Source: Rhizophagus clarus (taxonomy: Eukaryota; Glomeromycota; Glomeromycetes; Glomerales; Glomeraceae). From it: a DNA stretch of 64,000 bases. Both the position numbers and the translations under genes were made by a program. The stretch's first letter is position 1. The number at the start of each line of letters is the position of its first letter. Of this stretch, positions 30,807 through 42,439 are shown in pieces. Location of the stretch: NCBI GenBank assembly GCA_015698045.1, contig BLAL01000043.1, positions 186,001 through 250,000 of the forward strand, written 5' to 3'. The notes under the pieces are model-generated. The model did not search any database. It was not told the DNA's origin and worked only from the letters and a program-made list of their open reading frames with translations.

Positions 30807-33611
30807 CTAAATGAGGCTTTCGGAGCCACGAACCTTATTCATAAAGGCTCCTATATGGTCCCTGTTGAGTTCATTACTATCGTTTTCAATAGCACTAATT
30901 ATGCTTTCAACAAAATCATCTACTTTATCAATATCGAGTTTGCAACACGAGGCAATGATGCCTTTATACTGCATTTCAGACCTGTCGGTATTTGCAGCAA
31001 GAGCTTCAATCTCCTGTTTGAGAAGCTCTTGGTCACGTATATATGCGGCGATTTGCGCCTGTAAGCTCCTTATTTCACCATCAATCATTTCGTCGGATGT
31101 GGATCTTGAAATCATTGTAGTTGGAGTAATCGGATGAGTTTGAGCTAACGGTGGCGGTGCAGCATCATTCGGCGGTGTGATTATAATTTCTGGAAGCTTA
31201 CTTTGTTCTATTAAGGTATTCTCCGTAGAGAGCGAATCTGTATTCGGGACTGATGAAGTTGATACAGAATCGTTACAAGAACCATCTGTTGTTGTTGTTT
31301 GTACTGTATCCATTGGTTCTGATGACGTTGTTTCTATCGGCGGCAGTTGAGTTATGGGCGAAGAAATAGTAGTTGATGCCACAGACAATTTATCATTCGA
31401 GTCGTTTCCATTCAAATGCGTGAGTTTCTGACGCTTTCTTAGAGCAGAATCTTCTTGATCCTCATCGCGCTCGCTACGTAACACTGTTTCAAGAAATTTG
31501 ATCCTTGTTTCGGTTTCGTCATATTCCTTTTCTTGTGAACGATACCATTGCATGTTTCGTTGTGCTTCAATAAGTAGTCTTGAATCTCGATTATATTTAT
31601 TTCGGGTATTATTAATTTGTTCATCTTTTGTTCTAATCTGTTCGATCCATTCATTTTCCGCATCTTCAATCATTTTATGGATGACTTTGAAATAGCAAAT
31701 GATAATATACAAAAATTTATAACGTGTTAATTACTTCTAATACCCATAATATTCATAGTAGAAATTAAATAATTTACCTTCAACAACTTCTCTATTTCTT
31801 TTACGCGGATTAGAATATGTTGTCGTATCCGGTTGCGTGAAGACGTCTATTATCGTTTCAGTAGACTGAGGTTGTCCATTCTAAACAAAAGGAATCAAAA
31901 ATAAATGAGAATATACGAATATCAAAGAAAAAACCAAAAAGCAAACGTACTTCTTGAATTTCATCGATTTCCATTTGCTCAGCAGCATTCGGGCTATAAT
32001 CTGAGGGTCGCAATCCTACTTTGTTTTCAATCTGACGATTTGCACCCATTTCTTGCAATTGCCGACACATATGAGTTTGTTTTAATCTCGTAGCAAGATT
32101 TAAAGCCGTGTCTCCATTAGAATCTTGAATATTCAGTACAGCCGAGATATCGAAATTATGTGACGTTATCCATTCGTACAAACAATCCATATAATATTTT
32201 GCTGGCGCACAATGACCTTTTACGGCCCCGCTCAATGCCAGGTGATGAAAGACAGAACGATTATCTTTGTCGGTCATATGTATATTGTCACGGAGAAGCT
32301 CAATTATACTAGGAAATGTTTGTGCCTCATAATTTGCAGTCGTTAAAACAGAACGAACCAAAACAGATTCCCCATCATAATTAGCTTTTTGTGAATTAGA
32401 ACCTTTTGACAATAATAATTCTACAATTTGTAAACGACCTAAAGCAGCTGCCCAGTGAAGAGAGGTATGTCCACCTTCATCAAGAACTAAGTCATAATCC
32501 GTCGGTGATGGCGAACAAACTTGTGCTATGAGTTCAGGGATCGAACTAGGATCCTCATTACAATAAATAGCTAACAATATACTTCGAAGGCGTTCTTCAT
32601 CTTCAATTTCACTTATAGTTTGTATTGGTTCAGAAACTTCCGAACGTTCAGTAGCTTCTTCATGACCGAAATTGACAGACCCATTTGGTACACCGTTTAC
32701 TATGTTATTATTATTGTTCTGATTATTTTGCGCGTTTCTTCGACGTAGGGCAGCCATCGCTTGTTCCTTTGTGGGAGTATATGGAGATGATGAATATGGC
32801 ACATCGTGTTTTGGTGGCTGATATTCTAACAAAGGACGTAAAATTTCAAGAACGCCATATTGTTCTGCAAGTTCCTTTCCTCTTTCAAAAGGAACCCTAT
32901 AATCAGTTAAATAAAATTTATTAGTAACTAATTTTGAAATAAAGTGTTTATTATTAATGATATTAAAATAATACTAATAAAATAAGCCTTAAAAAAAATT
33001 CGCTATAAAATAATAACTATAATAATATATAATTTTTAAACCGTGTCAAGACGAGATTTTCCAAGAAATTTAAGAAACTTAATATTTTATCATTAATAAT
33101 TATATTACTTTTTATAATCTATTTATAATTTAATATGACAACATATATAGAATGAACTATATATATACAATACAATATTTTATTAAAAAACTTACCAGGT
33201 ACCCTGATATTTTCCATAACCTCCTTGAACTTTTTCGTGTTCACCGGTTAAGACTTCTTTTTCAATGATTTTGGTACGTTTTCCTTTTTCGAGACCAGCG
33301 ACTTTTAATATCTGAGTGGCATTTAGGTACGAATCTGGTCGTCTCCTCATTACAGCAACATCTCTTACAAGAAATTCGTATACTGGAACACCCGAGTAAA
33401 CAGCTGAGTAAATAGGACCGGAATTTGGTCTTGGAATTTGTGAACTAACTTCAGGGATAGTCGATATTGGTGTAGAAGGTGTAGCAAGTAAAGATGTTGA
33501 AATTATGGTTGGTGATTTGGGAGGCGGAGTACTCGCGTTATTTAAATTTTCATTTGAAGTATCCGAAGTGGACGTTGAAGCAGTTGATATGCTTGGTGCT
33601 GTGATATCCAT
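30807..33611 (-). CDS. MBP1: MBF/SBF-type APSES-ankyrin transcription factor (4 exons)
   Basis: Exons (minus) 33611-33196, 32896-31951, 31880-31778 and 31684-30807 join in frame (introns 299, 70 and 93 bp) into 780 residues. Residues 1-65 are Ser/Thr/Pro-rich. Residues about 66-168 are a KilA-N/APSES DNA-binding domain ([60 protein letters not shown]). Residues about 278-430 are ankyrin repeats ([40 protein letters not shown]). The C-terminal third has coiled-coil text and a Ser/Thr/Pro linker. This is the Mbp1/Swi4/Res layout: such proteins bind ACGCGT or CACGAAA boxes with a Swi6 partner and drive G1/S genes. Which paralogue it is cannot be decided. Exon 1 is fixed by the APSES frame and the first ATG. 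Confidence 0.93.
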
Positions 33612-34444
33612 TCCAAATGTAAAAAGTACTATGGCACGTTTTGATACGTTTGATAAATAAATGTTAGAAAGTTGGAGAAAAAAAATTGGTTCACAAGTTC
33701 ACAAGTTCACTGAACAAAAACGTGAAATAGTAAAAGTGGCGTACAGGTTAGAGTATATTTAAATTCCGTTAATCACAATGGTGACACAAAATCGTCACGA
33801 GCAATGTCCTATATTTGAAGCTGACGCGACATATAGCTACAAAATATGTTCGTTCATTTTATAAATATATATATTTTTTTGTTTATTTAAATTTGTAAAT
33901 GAAAAATTAAAAAAAGTATTTTGTCATTTAGATAGATTGTCTGTCGCGAGTAGTAATTATATTGACGATTATAAAATTTTAAAATTTTAGCTATGTATTT
34001 AAATTTTCTCGGATTATAAACACAGTTTGAATTTTATAAAGTTCAAAAGGATAAATAATATATTCACGCTAATTAACAGATAATGATGAATTCTAGCAAA
34101 CGTTTCATTCTCCTACATAAACTTTTGATCCTAAATTGGCGAGAAAATTCTCATATTGTTAAACAACTGTTTAAGATTTATTATCCATTTTTAGAATTGA
34201 TTGTATAATTAACACATCTCGACATTTGTGTTAGACCTGCTCAAATTTTTTTCACGTCTGGACACAAAATTATCTTCTAAAGTCGTATGTAAAAGTATTT
34301 TTTAATAGATCAACAAGTTTTTCAATATCAAGATTTATAAGTGAGAATATACATTACATACATCTATTTTTTTTCGATTAAATAAAAATATCTTGTTACA
34401 AACTAAAATCTCGTTCTACTCTATGAGCAGAATTTTATTCTTAT
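33612..34444. promoter_or_regulatory. Upstream region of the MBP1-like gene
   Basis: Holds the expected promoter. A duplicated CAAGTTCACAAGTTCAC is at about 33692-33709. No gene was seen. Confidence 0.35.
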
Positions 34445-34690
34445 ATATTATCCGTTTCAGAAAGACTTCCTTTCTGATCACCGTCAGATGAAACACATTT
34501 ATATCTTTTACCAGATAGTATATAAAAAGTAATAACCGCTGATTCATTATTAACATCAGATATAAATTCCAGTCCTTTTACTTCATTTTTTTAAAAAGAG
34601 TCAATATTTATTATTGCTATGCATCGTATATTTTTCAAATTTTTTAAGTAATTATTCACTCTTATTGTTGTAAGATTGAACAAGAAAGGT
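34445..34690 (-). pseudogene. Unidentified exon-like relic with one internal stop
   Basis: The minus-strand frame reads NLTTIRVNNYLKNLKNIRCI, AIINIDSF, a TAA, then KNEVKGLEFISDVNNESAVI and TFYILSGKRYKCVSSDGDQK to a TAA at 34445. About 80 codons of non-repetitive, hydrophilic text with one stop, much longer than chance would give here. The family is not recognised. It may be the last exon of a broken gene. Confidence 0.35.
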
Positions 34691-35364
34691 CTTCAGTTTA
34701 TTTTTTAATATAATAAATAACCAATGACATTATGACAGTATAAGTTTAATACAGATATATCAATTATCGAAAGGTTCTCATGTTAAAGCTTACCTTGATA
34801 TTCTAAATTGGATTAGAAGACCAAAAAAACAAAGTTAGTTATTATATTATGACCAATCACAATAGTACAAAAACTTACTTTTATTTCCTTTATTTCTTTT
34901 ACCTAAATTGAATTAGAAGATAGTTACAAGTAAATAATATACCTCAGCTTATGATTATTTTTAAAGCTTTATTAGCTTATTCTGGTGAGGTATCTTTATT
35001 AAAAAAAAAATCTAAAATATTTATATTTATTTCAATTTTTTATAACTATATAAAAAAACTGAAAAAAAAACAATATTTATATATTTTATGTTTAATTTAT
35101 CAAGCTATGTAAGTAAAAAATCAAATACATTTTATATTTAAAATAAACTTTTATTAAATTTTAAAATCCATTAATTATTATTAAAACATATTTTACAGGT
35201 TTAAATTGATTAATAAAATACAATATATTATTAATTATAATTATTTTTATTTAAGAAGTTTAAAAATATTTATATTATAAATTTTATAATATTTTTTATA
35301 ATTATATGATGGCTATTATCTATAAATGACAATAGTTCAAAATTTGAAATCTTATTTATTTATA
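34691..35364. other. AT-rich spacer
   Basis: Nothing recognised. Confidence 0.35.
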
Positions 35365-35750
35365 TTATATAACTTGTTTTGCAATTATTAAATCAATATG
35401 CAGTTTAAAAACTGGTTGATCTGTATCATCCTTAAGTGAACTGTCCTTTTTTTTGTTAAAAAGATCATTAGTGAGGGCATATTCAGATTCTAAGTTAAAG
35501 GTGAAGGCAGTTTTCTTGACTATAACGAGTTTTTTTGCTTCAATGAATTTAACATTAGAAGTTATAATTTTTTTTTTTCACAGTAACAGAAGGACCTCCA
35601 GTTGGAGTAATGTTAGTTTTTGGTAAAAAAGAAGTTTCAAAAGGAGAACTTCAAGCCGTAATGATGATAGAAGGTTTCTTATTTAGTACAACTACTTTGG
35701 ATTAGCTAATTTTATTCTTTGCTTGATTTCTAGTATTGTAATATTTGTCA
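35365..35750 (-). pseudogene. Unidentified lysine-rich protein relic
   Basis: The minus-strand frame reads TRNQAKNKIS, a TAA, SKVVVLNKKPSIIITA, a TGA, SSPFETSFLPKTNITPTGG, then after a slip in an 11-A run NVKFIEAKKLVIVKKTAFTF and NLESEYALTNDLFNKKKDSS. It ends VFKLHIDLIIAKQVI at a TAA. Coherent text on both sides of a homopolymer frameshift plus two stops indicates a dead gene end. I do not recognise the family; no domain is visible. Confidence 0.45.
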
Positions 35751-36717
35751 AACATTATTAGAAAACATTTTTAATATCTACTTTTTGTAAAATTATTTTG
35801 CAAAATTTATGGTCTAAAGATCAATAAGATAAATTATTTTATAAATTATTTTAATATTTTTTATATATGTATTATTTGGAATTTTATATATATATTATAA
35901 AATAAATTGCTTAGCAAAATAAAAAATTCAAAGGTTATAATAAGAGTTTACTTAACAGAACTTAAAATAATTTGCTTATTAATTATAGTAAATTTTGAAA
36001 TTTTCATCTGATTTATATATATATTATTTGGGATCTTATACTTAAAAACAAAGTAAATATTTAGTAAAAACTTTTGGTTTTGTGGCTAATCCATACACGT
36101 CAAATAAGTAAAAATCGGTCAAAAATCGGACTGCCAATATTTTGCTTTATTTGTCTGATTTGTGGCTTTTTCCCGCCGATTTTATGGCGCGAAAAGCAAA
36201 AAATCAGAATTCCCTTTTTTTGATAAAAAAAAATAGGAACACCGATTTTTAATTCTCTGTACTGATTCTTACCATAAATCATCCAAAATCAGACTGCCAA
36301 CGGTCAAACAACCAATGCCGTTTCTCTCAAAAAAATGCCGATTTTAAAACTGACATACAATAATCGTTCAAATAAAAAATGACGATTTTAACACTGACAT
36401 ATATTAATCTTCAAATAGGAATGACAATTTTATTATCGATATAAGCAAATTTCTAATAACTAATGCCGGTTTTTATTTTGTACTAACCAGAGTCTCTATT
36501 TTCATTTCGATTTTTAATTACGTTTAATATGAACAATTATAGAATATATTATTTATATATAAATTTTTTTATTATTTATTACTACTATATTATTACCATA
36601 TCAATACTACATATTATTGCTATATTATTGTTATTATTACTATATTATTGTTATTATTACTAATATTATTGTTATTATTACTAATATTATACGATTATTT
36701 ATGTATAAATGTATTAC
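35751..36717. other. AT-rich spacer with two small repeat patches
   Basis: 36095-36480 repeats words such as AAAAATCGGTCAAAAATCGG, GACTGCCAA and TGCCGATTTT, reminiscent of transposon ends (compare 47540-47880). 36590-36695 is a TTATTGTTATTATTACTA microsatellite. No gene. Confidence 0.4.
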
Positions 36718-36899
36718 CTAATGACAAGAAAATATTGAACGCTTCCTAGTCTTTGACGAATGCTTGCTAGTATTTGATGAAGTTGACGTTGTACTTCCTT
36801 TCTTAATACTATCCAGCACAAATAAGTAAAAAGGTCCATCCAAACTATTCTTTCTAGCATTAACAATATCATTGTTATTACTGTTGTTATCCTTTTCGA

Positions 36900-37140
36900 T
36901 ATCGATATTGATATCGTTATCTTTATTACCACCACCAGCATTGTTATCGTTATCTTTATTACCACCACCAATATCGTTATCGTTATCTTTATTACCACCA
37001 CCAACATCATTATCATTATCTTTATTACTACCACCAACATCGTTATCGTTATCTTTATTACTACCACCAACATCGTTATCGTCATCGTTATCACCACCAA
37101 CATTGCCATCGTTATCACCACCACTGACATTGTTATCGCC
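36900..37140 (-). repeat. 33-bp coding-type repeat (acidic 11-residue unit)
   Basis: About six to seven copies of GATAACGATAACGATGTTGG-type units on the minus strand, read as NKDNDNDVGGS/G in the pseudogene frame. The opposite strand gives a leucine/serine frame that is a shadow. Confidence 0.8.
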
Positions 37141-38559
37141 ATCGTTTAGTTCGTCATTATCATCCTCATCGTCATCATCTTTGTCTGATTCTTGTGCAAC
37201 CCACCTTGAGGAAATTTACCAGCCCGGCATATCTTCATTGGGCTTACTTTTATTATCAACAATATCATCCGAGCGGTAACGTTTACGACTTAATCCTGTT
37301 CTGATGCTTATCCTAATTTCTTCCGCCCAGGATAAGATTTGTTTAATCTATATTAATTAATTAACTTCACAACTTTACATACCCTAGACGATCGCCACTT
37401 TTTATCATATACTTTTATTATTGAATTAGTGCTGGCTAATCATTTTGATTTTATTTTTTTATCACGTTCTTCTTTCGCCAATTCTTCATCATCTGATGAC
37501 CATTCATCTGAATGAAGATCTGACGTATTTAACGCCTTCTCACAATCTTTCATATAGGATTCCCAAGTCAAATTCTCAGGATGGCATTCATATAAAAGGT
37601 TATCTCGTATCGATATTATATGTTGCAATCCTCTCCTGCGCTGAGACATCTTCTAATGAAGTACAGTAAATTAAAATCAATTAATTGTGTACTTTTTATT
37701 TCAAATAATTAAAATTTATACCTGCTCCCTTCTTGAATTCATATGTTGCCTTCTAATGTGCTCTTCCGCTCTACCTTCTTGTTTCAATTTCCACATCTCT
37801 CAGCGCGATTTATGTAATTGTTTAATGATTTTTAATATCTCTACATCATATGCTTGAATGGAAGGGTTCATTGCAGATTTTACTGCTGGCAAAAGCTTCT
37901 TGTTCATCGCTTTTTTCTGATTGCTGTAAGTTTTAGATACGTCAAATTGAAGCAACAGATTTATATTATTTAAAATATGGACCACTTCATCCTAGTTATT
38001 AATAAAAGATCATTAAAATGATCAAATATCAATTTATATTTAATAAAGATAAATTTTTAATAAAGATGTATATTTACGTGAAGTGTCTTCTTATAATTTT
38101 TTGACATGGGTGCTAATTCATGTTTTTGTTCCTTACTCATAAAAACAGGCAACAACGTTTTATTAGAGTTGGTACCCTTAAATAGATTTTCTAAACGTTG
38201 CGTGAGATTTAAGATTGCACCTTTCAAATCCTGGATTTCCTTACTTTTAGCGTCACCTATTAAAAGTCAGTAATTAATATAAATCATTTTAGCATGAAAA
38301 TTTTTACATTTAAGCCAGAATAAGCATGTGAAAGCAGCAATACCGCTATTTGGGTCTGGAGCAGTTGAACTTAATGTTGAAGACATATGAGATGATGTTT
38401 TAATATTAAATCGGTATAAGTCATATGAAATATAATTAACACTAATTTAAAATAATATTACTTTTCGTTAATGATCTCCCTCTGTTTTGTGGGGATGAAT
38501 CCGAAGAAGAGAGGATTATCATTTGATCATTAGGAACATAGTGGGATCAATGATGAGAA

Positions 38560-39000
38560 TTGCGAGATCGAGGACAGTATCCAGGGGAACGAGAACGAGA
38601 ATGAGATTGGAAACGATTATGAGAACGTCGAGATTGGGAACGATTATGCGAACGTCAAGATTGGGAATGATTATGCAAATGTTGAGATCGGGAACGATGA
38701 TACGAACGTTGGAATTGGGAATGATGATGCGAATGTCAAGATTGGGAATGATTATGCAAACGTCAAGATTGGGAACGATGATGCGAACGTTGGGATTGGG
38801 AACGATGATATGAATGTCAAGATTGGAAATGATTATGCGAACATCGAGATTGGGAACGATGATGCAAACGTTAGGATTGGGAACGATGATACGAATGTCA
38901 AGATTGGGAACGATGATAAGGACGTCAGAATTGGGAATGATGATGCGAATGTTTTGATTGGAAATGATTATACGAATGTCTTGATTGGGAATGATGATAA
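38560..39000 (-). repeat. 27-bp RS-type repeat array with CGA-to-TGA changes
   Basis: About 16 copies of ATTGGGAACGATGATGCGAA plus CGTCAAG on the plus strand. On the minus strand they encode RSQS(R)RSHH-like units. Copies alternate GTCGAGATTGGG and GTCAAGATTGGG, i.e. CGA (Arg) against TGA (stop) in the minus-strand reading. Confidence 0.8.
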
Positions 39001-39113
39001 GGACATCGATAATGATGGGAATGGGAATCTGATTCTTGTTGAGATCTATTATGATGAGGAACAGAGACATCCCGAGAGATCAGGTTTAAATTTAAAGATT
39101 TGTATTTTTTCAT

Positions 39114-39364
39114 TATAGTATTATTAAAGATTGAACAAGAGATAAAAGTCTCTTATATACATATTTGAAATTATCTGATTATTAGCCTCGTTAATCACCT
39201 AATTAAAATGAACAATAAAAATATTAATTAATTATACTATATCGCTATCAACCAATCAATAATCAATTAATTAAAATATATCATTAATCTATATATATTA
39301 ATAAATGATATCATATTCAAAATTATACTTACGGAAGTAAGTTTTTCCAAAAAGTGATAAATAC
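39114..39364. other. AT-rich spacer
   Basis: Nothing recognised. Confidence 0.3.
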
Positions 39365-39722
39365 TGTCAAAGTTGTATGTGATGTGAACGAAAAAATGAT
39401 AAAAAATATTGTCGAAGTTCAAGTTGTATGTGATGTGATGTGAACGAAAAAGCGATAAAATATATTGTCGAAGCTGTTTGTGACGTGACGAAAAAGCGAT
39501 AAAAAATATTTCGAAGCTGTTTGTGATGTGAATGAAAAAGCGATAAAAAAATATTGTCGAAGTTGTTTGTGATGTGAACGAAAGAGCGATAAAAAATGTT
39601 GTCGAAGTTGTTTGTGATGTGAACGAAAAAATGATAAAAAAGTTGTTTGTGATGTGAACGAAAAGCAATAAAGATATTGTTAAAGCTGTTGTGATATGAA
39701 CGAAAAGCAATATAAATATTGT
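39365..39722. repeat. About eight tandem copies of a 37-56-bp unit
   Basis: The unit is GTCGAAGTTGTTTGTGATGT plus GAACGAAAAAGCGATAAAAAATATT, with internal loss or duplication of GATGT. Open frames across it (F/T/S-rich on the minus strand) are by-products. Confidence 0.8.
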
Positions 39723-40512
39723 CAAATATTTAACAAAAAGTAACAATGAAAATTTATTACATCATACTAAACGTGAAGAAAAGAAAATGTGAGAAAAGAA
39801 AGAAAGCGAAAGAAAGCGTAGGGAAAAGAAAGAAAGCGTGGGGAACATACACAAATATACCATGTTCTCACGGGAAAATTTCAAATTAGGCATTCTGGCG
39901 CGTCCTTGCAATTATGCATCTCTAGCATCTCTATTCACGTGATAATAACAAACTGCGCCCAACGTATTAAATCATATATGCCGATCTATACCCTAACCCT
40001 AATTTTTTGCTAGATATAACTTTGGTGGTGCTATTATCATAAAAAGGAAGTGGCGCACATGTTGAGTGTTATATTAGGATTTAGGATGTAATCCTTCAAT
40101 GTTTCTTGTGAAAAAAAAAACAATTTTTCTTATTTTATCAAAATAGTTCATAAAAGAAGTGAAAATAAATTACAGGAGCGAAAAGATAAATCCTTTTTAA
40201 AAAGAAAAAAGGTGAGTGGACACTCAAACCGCCTAGAGTGGTTACTTGGTCTGCCTGTAGTTTTTCAGATCTTTTTAGATAGATAATTTTTTATAATTTT
40301 TCTTTCTTATATATTGTTTTTATTTTTACTTTTTTTGAAGGGTTTTTTTATAAAGGCTTTGTTATGGATTATTGTATTCGGTTGTATATCTGGTTTCTAA
40401 TTCAAAAAATTGGTTTAGATCGATAAAACAGTTGAAAATAAAAATAAAGGTATAAATTTCAATAAATTACTTAATTTTATTTTTAATTTACTATTATTAA
40501 CATTTATTTTAG
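39723..40512. other. Mixed spacer: GAAAG-rich patch, short telomere-like motif, possible upstream exons
   Basis: 39775-39845 repeats AAAGAAAGCG words. CCCTAACCCTAA stands at about 40000-40011, two telomere-type units only. 40176-40211 (ERKDKSFLKRKK, after CAG and before GTGAGT) could be an upstream exon of the next entry, but the intermediate frame does not join cleanly. Confidence 0.35.
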
Positions 40513-40640
40513 AAATTACACGTCTAAAACAACAAAAATTACTTGCTGTTGATTTATATCAACAAAAATTAAAACAAATAATAGACGTAGGAAAAAAATT
40601 AGATAATGAAATTAATAGATGGCAAAAATATAGAAAATAA
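40513..40640 (+). CDS. Possible last exon of a small coiled-coil protein
   Basis: After a TTTTAG acceptor the frame reads EITRLKQQKLLAVDLYQQKL then KQIIDVGKKLDNEINRWQKY and stops at 40638-40640. It is strongly heptad-like (L/I spacing) and ends in basic residues. The preceding 18-nt piece and 40176-40211 may be earlier exons, but no complete start-to-stop model could be made, so it could also be a relic. No family was recognised. Confidence 0.35.
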
Positions 40641-40986
40641 ATAAATTTAAATTTCTTTTAACCAATTTTTGTTTGATTTTATTCGAGCGAATAAATAAAG
40701 CATCATATTTTAATATCTTTACTTTTTTATTACTAATTTGGTACTTGATCGCAACAAATTTTTTTTTTGAATATAGCTCCCAGGATGCACGACGTGGACA
40801 TCAGTACCAATTCGCATCCCAAAAAAATGGTTAATGTCCCAACGTTATCAATTATCACAAAATTTGAAAATTAAGTTTGATAAAATATATTATATTTTTA
40901 TTATAATAGAATTATTTTATATGTGTGAAATCTTGCAAAAAAAAGAAAAATAAGATAAAAATAATAATTAATAAAAAAAAATAAAT

Positions 40987-41667
40987 TTAACGATTATTTC
41001 TTGAAAGAGAGTGATATCGTCTACAATGCCTATGATAATCTCTCGAATGAGAACGAGAGCGAGAATGTGATTGTCACTTACAATGATCTCTTGAATGAGA
41101 TTGAGATCGAGAATATGATCGTCTATGACGATTCCTTGAAATAGAACGGGAACTATCTCATCTATGATGATAAGATCAAGATCTACCTCATCTATTACTC
41201 CGTCTACTATGCCTATTTCTTCTATATCTTCTATAAGCGTACCTAAAATGATCTAAAAATAAATGAATAACTAATTTTATAAAAATTTAATTAAATATAA
41301 ATATAGTCACCACTTCGAAGCCAAAATTCGTCACTAAGTTCATCATAAAATTTACGATCGTACCAATTTGGACTTCTTAATTTATATCTATTAGCATCCA
41401 AATCTCTACTTAGCAGCCTTTTTAAATTTTTGTAGTTGCGTTTTAGAGAGTACCGTTTCACTTGGCACTGTCTAGCCGATATTTCATATTGATGGTGATA
41501 ACAGATATAATTAGCAATTCAAGTCCAAAGGTCTGAATGGTTAGTATTATCTTCGAACAGCTGATGGTGTCTTCATCTTTGTTCGATCAATGTTAACGCA
41601 ATATCATCAGGCCATCTGCAACTGGTTCATGCAGATTTAGTACTTGGATTACTTGATTATTTGCCAT
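40987..41667 (-). pseudogene. Myb/SANT-like domain protein with RS-rich tail, decayed
   Basis: Starts MANNQVIQVLNLHEPVADG at 41667. After a frameshift near 41620 it reads PDDIALTLIEQR, a TGA, RHHQLFEDNTNHSDLWT, a TGA, IANYICYHHQYEISARQCQV and KRYSLKRNYKNLKRLLSRDL, with FYDELSDEFWLRSG at the exon end. The spacing of W/L residues and ARQCQVK resembles Myb/SANT-like (trihelix/MADF-type) DNA-binding domains. Intron 41243-41310 (GT-AG). The second exon (RRYRRNRHSRRSNR, SRNRHRRSYSRSQSHSRDH) is an Arg/Ser tail with stops TGA, TGA, TGA, TGA. Probably once a nuclear DNA- or RNA-binding protein; now dead. Confidence 0.55.
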
Positions 41668-42439
41668 TTTTTTTTTTTAATAAAAATGTTGTTAGAATGG
41701 TAAGAAAGTTTTAGAATGGGTATTTAAATATATTTCGCAAATATAACTACATAATCAATTAATGATAAATTGTCTTTTTATTCCTTGTAATCAGTGATGT
41801 ATGTAAATTGGATACGTGCAGTGTACATACTCTTAATTCTTTGCAAATTTATGCATTTTTCTTAATAGTGCTATTCTTGCATATAAAGCGCATATAAATT
41901 GATGGGCTGCGTTAATGATTTTTATGGATAATGTGCGTTTTGTATGTATAATAATTTTTTGAATTACTGAATGTAATGTAATATTTAATTCTATACAATT
42001 GTGATTTTTGGAAAAATTTTTTAATGGCAATAAAATCTGCTTTACAATTTTGCATAATTAAATATTAATTCGCTTTTAATTCGCTTTTAATCGCGAGTTA
42101 ATTAGTAGATCTTTTTAATTGTATATCTGCCATACAAACTTATTTTTTTAACGCGTAAAAAGATTTTGTTAGTTGTTACTTCAATGTCAAACTCTAAGCA
42201 GCAAAGACGTTGTGAACATGAAAATTACCCTACTTCGCCTAAAATAATATATTACAGTAACTGAAAATTTTTTTTTTAGGGTGCGTTTGCTAAGTTTTTT
42301 TTTTACTAATTAAAATTGTGTAACATTGATCAAAATCATTATACCCAATTTTAACAATTAGCCGATATGCATGTAATTGTATTATAATTTGATTGGTTTA
42401 ACTTATTAAAAAAAAAATTTTCCTAAATTAAAAAAAAAA
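41668..42439. other. AT-rich spacer upstream of a CACTA-type transposase relic
   Basis: No gene. GGTGCGTTTGCTAAG at about 42280 stands out as richer sequence and might be near an element end, but no matching inverted end was found downstream of 45681. Confidence 0.35.

Larger units (their letters stand above)
36718..39113 (-). pseudogene. RS-repeat protein gene, multi-exon, with in-frame stops
   Basis: On the minus strand an N-terminal part (39113 to about 38480) is an Arg/Ser/His array (HHRSQSRRSHH-type, 27-bp units) interrupted by many TGA codons. It is followed by a Ser-rich stretch (ILSSSDSSPQNRGRSLTK). Exon-like blocks follow at 38386-38344, 38256-38078 (EIQDLKGAILNLTQRLENLF), 37991-37722 (FDVSKTYSNQKKAMNKKLLP, AYDVEILKIIKQLHKSR, TGA, EMWKLKQEGRAEEHIRRQHM) and from 37652 (HPENLTWESYMKDCEKALNT, SDDEELAKEERDKKIKSK, TGA). 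A final part from about 37345 has RKRYRSDDIVDNKSKP, a TAA, and the acidic DNDNDVGG repeats to TAG 36718. The first two introns give clean frames. The family appears multicopy in Rhizophagus (recollection); its function is unknown. The stops make this copy dead. Confidence 0.6.

Noticed and set aside
36872..37279. Plus-strand frame of SLSLLPPP repeats
   Set aside because: Antisense shadow of the DNDNDVGG repeat in the minus-strand pseudogene, whose flanking text is coherent on the minus strand.
39267..39746. Minus-strand 159-codon frame
   Set aside because: Entirely within a 37-56-bp tandem repeat; no recognisable protein.
40212..40290. Possible small structured RNA (GGTGAGTGGACACTCAAACC)
   Set aside because: No convincing box motifs or closed stem; more simply read as an intron start.
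42280..42300. Left end of a CACTA element
   Set aside because: No CACTA terminus and no inverted partner downstream.
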